In this document: piece by piece, positions 59,114 to 64,000 of the stretch
Layout: every line of letters starts with the position of its first letter
How positions within the stretch are numbered: position 1 is the first letter of the stretch
NCBI GenBank assembly: GCA_002104985.1
Contig: MCGO01000200.1
Span: 1 to 64,000, forward strand
Reading direction: 5' to 3'
DNA from: Rhizoclosmatium globosum
Lineage: Eukaryota; Chytridiomycota; Chytridiomycetes; Chytridiales; Chytriomycetaceae
Length of the DNA: 64,000 nt
Made by a program: the position numbers and the translations under genes
The notes under the pieces: generated by a model
What the model saw: only the letters and a program-made list of their open reading frames with translations
Told to the model about the DNA's origin: nothing
The model's database searches: none

Positions 59114-62100
59114 ATGATCAACCGGGAGACCAAGGTACGCCCCTCCCCGACCACTTAACCAGTTTACTCACGCACACCTTTTATGCTCCAACCACGTCCA
59201 ATTCGACAGCTTCTCCAGGCAAAGCGCAAACTCGACCGGTTCCAGCGCGCACGAACATCGGCGGCGCCCGGGTCGTCGAGCGTGTCGCTGTACGAATTCG
59301 ACGAAGGTGAGCCACGGGCAAAGTCCGGCCGGCCTCGTGTCCAACTTTGGCGACGACGAGAACGAGAACGAGAACGAGAACGAGTAAGTGTCGATTAAAA
59401 GTATCCTTCAAACGAGTTAAGTGGCGCCAAAGACTGTCTCCCTCGTCACTTCGAAGGCCGTCTAAGAACTCGGTTCGGCCATCGGCGAGGACATCGGTGC
59501 GTGTGGAAGTCTCGCTTTACTAGCACTAACAAAGGCCTTCTCCTGCTTCAGCCTACAAGAAGATCCATTCGGTCCTCAGGCAAAGAGTCCTATTCAGTCC
59601 TCAAAGCCGCTCAATGTATATTTATCCCTTCAACCATCACACAGGCCCTGACATTTTCACCCAAAAACACAGGTTGACACTACATTGGCCATCATTGAAG
59701 AACTCTCTAGCGCCAAACACTCACTTGAATCTCGTCTATCTCAAACCTCATCTTTGAATGCGCTCTTTTGGATAAGATTGCTCTTTTGGAGCGAGAGAAG
59801 GAAGCTGTTGAGTCACAAACAAAGAGAAGCGCCTCACAAAGTCCAACGCGAGTATCACTGGAGAAATACCAACAACTTGAGTCTGACTTGGAAGCTGCAA
59901 AGTCTAAGGAAGCTTCCCTGAATATCAAAATCTCAGAGCTGGAAACTTCACTCGTTGCAGCAACAACAGCCGTCATACCCACGTCAGATAATACAGCCGA
60001 TCTTTTGGAAAAATTGGCTGCCAAAGACGAACAACTGGAGTCTGTCCACAGTCAACTTCAACTTCTTCAAGGAGATTTCCAACTTGTTCAAGCTGAGCGA
60101 TCTCAATATCTGAAAGAATTAGAGCAAAAGAGTGAATTGATTGGATCCCTTCAAAGTCAAGTGGATCAACTCACAAAGGGAGTGGAGGCTGGGAAGGACG
60201 TACTCACCCGCGTGGAAGCGTCAGATTCCCTCGTCAAACAACTGCAAGAAGAGAAGGACTCGCTCGTTTCGCGTATCCGAACTCTTGAATCCTCTGCATC
60301 TGAACCCAAAACTTCCACTTTCACAGAAGACTTGGAAACCAAACTCATCAATCTCGAAAAAGACCTTCTCGAGTCTCGTTCCGAAAACCAAAAACTTCAA
60401 GAACAAATCGATCAACTCCAATGGGACCAAGAATGGCCAACCCTCAACGTTGCCGCCTCTCCAAAATCAAAGACCCCACCAAACAGCGCCATTTCCCCTT
60501 CCTTCCCTACAACCACCACAACCCCATCCAACGCAGAACTAGACTCTCTCAAATCCGAAATCACCCACCTAAAAACCGAAATCGAAACCCTCTCCCGCGA
60601 AGCCGAACAAGAACGTATCCGCTCTCACGACCTCCAAACCTCCCTCACCCACTTCAAATCAACCGCCCTCGAAGTCGCACAACTCCAACAAGAAATCATG
60701 GATCTCCAGCAGTTGAAGGAGACAGAGGCGAATCGGTTCGTTGAACAGAGCACGCGTCTTGAGAATGAGATTCGGGAGTTGCAGAGGTACTTGAAGGCTG
60801 CTGAGGAGAGAATGGGGGGTTAGAGAGAAGGTGGATGATTTGGAGGAAGTTGTTCGGTCTGTGAGGAACTCGCCTACCGGGGCGAATGCACCTGGTGGTG
60901 TCGTTGCTGGGGAAGAAGTTGTTCGAGTTAAGAAAGAGCTTGAAGAGCTTCGGGTTTTGTATGAGAACGATTCTCAGCGGTTGGAGACTGAAGTGCTTGA
61001 GCTCAAAAAGTACTTGAAGGCAAGTGAAGAGGACAATGTGGAATTGCGGGAGCGTGTAGAAATCTTGGAGGAAGAGAAAGAGGCGTGGTTCAACAACACC
61101 AGCAACAATTTGTGTTCCCTCGAGTAGAGACTCCTGAAGAGTTGAAGTTGAAGGGAGAGGTGGAAGCTGCGCGTCAGTTGCACAAACAGGTTGTTTTGAG
61201 GCTGGAGCAGGAGCTTGTTGATTTGCGAAAGTATTTGAAGGCGAGTGAGGAGGATAATGCTGAATTGAGGAATTCTCTTGAAAAGACGGAAAGAGGAATT
61301 GGATCTGTTGCGTCAGCGTCAGCAGGAGCAGTTTGTTTTCCCACCACCGTCAGCTGCCAACAACAGCCAAGACGTCGCTCATATGCAGCAGAAATCAACG
61401 AGCTTAAAAAATACCTCAAGGCCAGTGAGGAAGACAACATGGAACTCCGCGAGAAACTTGAGCTCCTGGAAGAGCAACTGGAAGCTCAACCCAATGCTGT
61501 CCCACCCGTTGCTGTTCCAAGATCCATCACTCCTCAACCTCAACCTACTACCAACACAGAGGAATGGGATTCATGGGACTCTGAAATCGTTCCACAAAGC
61601 GCCAACACTGACGTTCAAATTTCCGACCTGAACCGCCAAATCGACGTTCTCTCACAAGACAAAATCCGCCCTCGAGAAACTAACTGTAGCTCTGGAAGAG
61701 CGTAAGCACCTGGAACAACAGCTCGAACATCTCCGACACGACTTTGACGTTTGTGATTTCGCCAAAATCGAAGCCTTGGAGAAACTGACAATGGCGTTGC
61801 AAGAGCGGGATGACCTTGGAGAAGAGTTCGAGCCGTTCATATCGAGCGGGACTCGTTGTTGCAAAAGATTGCGACTGTGCAAGCGGATGTGAAGGCTTTG
61901 CAAAGTCTGGTTGAGGAGGCGAGGAAGGAGCGGGATGCGGCGCTTTTGGAGGCTGTAATGGTACTGGAGACGCGACACGATTTTGGAGGACGTTCAGGCG
62001 AAACTTGGGGTTGCTGTTTCTGAACGTGATGCGGCTTTGGCGGAGAGGACACGGGTTCGAGAGGAGTTGGACCGATTGAAGGAGGAGGTTTCGTTCAAGG

Positions 62101-64000
62101 CTACTCAATCTGTTGATCTTGAAGTTCTCTTGACTCTCCAAAAGGAGTATGATTCGCTCAAGAACCGTATGAGATCATTGGGGAGGAGATGGAAGCTGCT
62201 CAAGGACAGTTTGAAGAAGTCGCTAGGGCGAAGGAGGAGCTTGAGATTCGGGTTGAGGATATGCGGTGTGACGCTATTGATGTCAGTGAACGACTTCAAA
62301 AAGTTGAAACGGAGCACGAGCGTTGTTGATTGAGCATGAACAGCTTTTGGGAGAGCAAGAACTGTTGACGGCTCAACACTCTGACTTGAATGCTCAAAAC
62401 CAATCGCTCGTAGCTGCTGCTGAAGAAATGCATGCTAGGCATCAAGACCTTGTCGCACGATATGACGACCTGTCAAATCGCTTTGAGAACCTGAGTGCTC
62501 AGAACCATCACATTCGAGAAGCGGTTCTGCAGTCGTCGGCGAGAAGTCTTCTTTGGAAGAGGAAAATGCCATGTTACAGCAAGAGTTGAATACCCTGCGT
62601 GAAGCTGGTGCAAAGATTTTGGAGGATCGTCAGGCTTTGGAAGAGGAGGCGGATGCCTTTGCAGCACAAGTTGATGATCTTACCGCGCAATTGGCAAGCT
62701 TTACTGAAGAAAAAGCCGTTCTCGAGAACCAGATTGCAGAACTGAGAAACGAGCTTGACAATAGCCAGCACGTCTTGCAGGAGGCCGAATCTCGCGCGTC
62801 TCGTTTCGAGCAGCTTTACCGCGAAATTGAAGCAAAGTCTACCAACGATACTGCTGAGCTGGTTGATACTCTGCGAAATTGACGCACGAAAACAGTGACT
62901 TGAAACACACAATTCAAGAGCAAGTTGACACCTATAACACCCTCAAATACGACAACCAAGATCTTTCTACACTGAACTCTGAGCTTCTCAAAAGCAGGAT
63001 ACCTATGAGCGGACTTGGCTGCTAAAATTGCGGAGCTGGAGCAGAAGTCGGCACAACTTATTGAATTGGAGGAGCAAGTCAAAAACTTACACTCAACTAC
63101 TTTTGAAAGCATGCAGCAAATTGATATGGAGCGTGGACAGCTTGCTGATCAGTTGCAGGATGTTACTGGACAAAATGTAACTTTGACTGAGAAGGTTCGG
63201 GAACTTGAGGACTGAGCGGGATCAGATTTGCTCAAGTCAACGAGCTTACACATCAGTGCAATGTATTGAGAGAGTCAACTCAATCTGCGGATCCTGAGGA
63301 GGTGGAGTTCTTGAGACAGCAGCTTGTTGAAGCGAGGTAAGTTCTGCTTTGTTGTTCGAGGATGTTTCTTGCCTGAACGCGAATGACTTTGCAGGCTCGC
63401 TATGACCAGCTCTTCACCGATGAGAAGCGCACACTATTCATTTGGAAGATCAACTCAACTTGGCCTCACAAGCTATTGAAAGCTTTAACACCGAGCGCGG
63501 TCAACTTCAATACGAAATCGACTTTTTGAAAGAGCGCTTTAGTGCGGAAGAAGAGTTTTCCGCGTCATTGCAAGCTGAAAAGCAGGGATTAACTACTGAA
63601 TTAAATCAATTACGCAGTGCACGAAGAAGCTCAAGGCCGTTTGCAGCTTATTGAGAGTGATTTAGCGGGTGGTGACGAGGTATTGAATAGGTCACGGCAA
63701 AGTTGTCTGCCGCTGAGGAGCAGATTGCTTTTATTACTGATGAGTTGGAGCAAACTCGCGCGGAGAGGAATGCTCTCAGCGAGGAGTGCTCTATGTTGAA
63801 GGTACAAATGGATGAGTATGCGGCTGAAAAGGAGTCTTTGACTGCAGCTGCCGTTGAACTTGATACGTTGCGTGGTGTTGGAGAGTTGGAGCGGGAACGA
63901 ACCCATGTTGCAGAACAGTATCAACATCTACAAGGTGCGATCGATGAATCTCAGACGCGATGTGTTGGATTGGAGCGCCAGCTCGACGAGACCAACGCGT
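59114..64000 (+). CDS. Golgin-like (GM130-type?) coiled-coil protein, incomplete and frame-broken
   Basis: The proposed start at 59114 (MINRETK, donor GTACGC) is spliced to LLQAKRKLDRFQRARTSA at 59210. This resembles the basic N-terminus of GM130 golgins (KLAAAKKKLREYQQ). Alternatively ATG 59183 without splicing. A (GAACGA)n microsatellite lies at about 59358-59384. From 59768 to 60823 a clean 351-codon coiled coil runs (KYQQLESDLEAAKSKEASL). Downstream a repeated unit (LKKYLKASEEDN, RQQQ, FVFP) recurs about every 200 bp (60.78, 61.00, 61.21 and 61.40 kb). From about 60.82 kb to the window end the frame changes by single bases roughly every 100-250 bp, yet each piece is still good coiled coil. 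The 3' end lies outside the window. Function in Golgi tethering is an inference from the N-terminus only. Confidence 0.5.

Overview
The window is eukaryotic nuclear DNA, most likely from a flagellated early-diverging fungus (chytrid-like). Genes are dense and cut by short GT-AG introns (mostly 40-75 nt). A recognisable basal-body protein (CEP135/Bld10-like) and a WD40/coiled-coil protein of ciliary type point to a zoosporic organism, while a Kre9-like wall-protein domain and the retroelements point to fungi. The species cannot be read from the sequence.

Layout. 1-1718: 3' part of a secreted subtilase. 1822-38874: seven members of a four-transmembrane family with a claudin-like GLFxxC loop, interrupted by two retroelements, a block of housekeeping genes and a MITE. 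The retroelements are a 2.0 kb gag-only Copia-type element (3334-5344) and a 15.2 kb Ty3-type element (7168-22328). Between family members 4 and 5 lie CEP135, a small basic protein, NF-YB and a PLP enzyme. 39134-46779: a same-strand cluster of three SLC49/FLVCR-like transporters, an HxxxDG acyltransferase and a beta-lactamase-fold hydrolase. 47143-47633: tRNA-Glu(CTC) and tRNA-Leu(AAG). 47914-50839: two secreted or membrane proteins sharing a six-cysteine module. 51604-52242: ribosomal protein eL14. 52389-58924: large WD40/coiled-coil gene. 59114 to the end: golgin-like coiled-coil gene, running out of the window.

The most unusual object is the Ty3-type element. Its LTRs look identical, and it carries an 11.6 kb uninterrupted reading frame. 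Between RNase H and integrase that frame encodes a complete-looking exonuclease III/AP-endonuclease (EEP) domain, a fold normally linked to LINEs and DNA repair. It also has predicted membrane segments upstream of Gag, a large unknown insert before the GPY/F region and a chromodomain-like end. I know of no described LTR element with this layout.

Several host genes (subtilase, acyltransferase, WD40 gene, golgin-like gene) carry single-base frame breaks, often at homopolymers. These could be consensus errors or real decay; the sequence alone does not decide. This uncertainty also touches the apparent +1 frameshift between the two frames of the Ty3 element.
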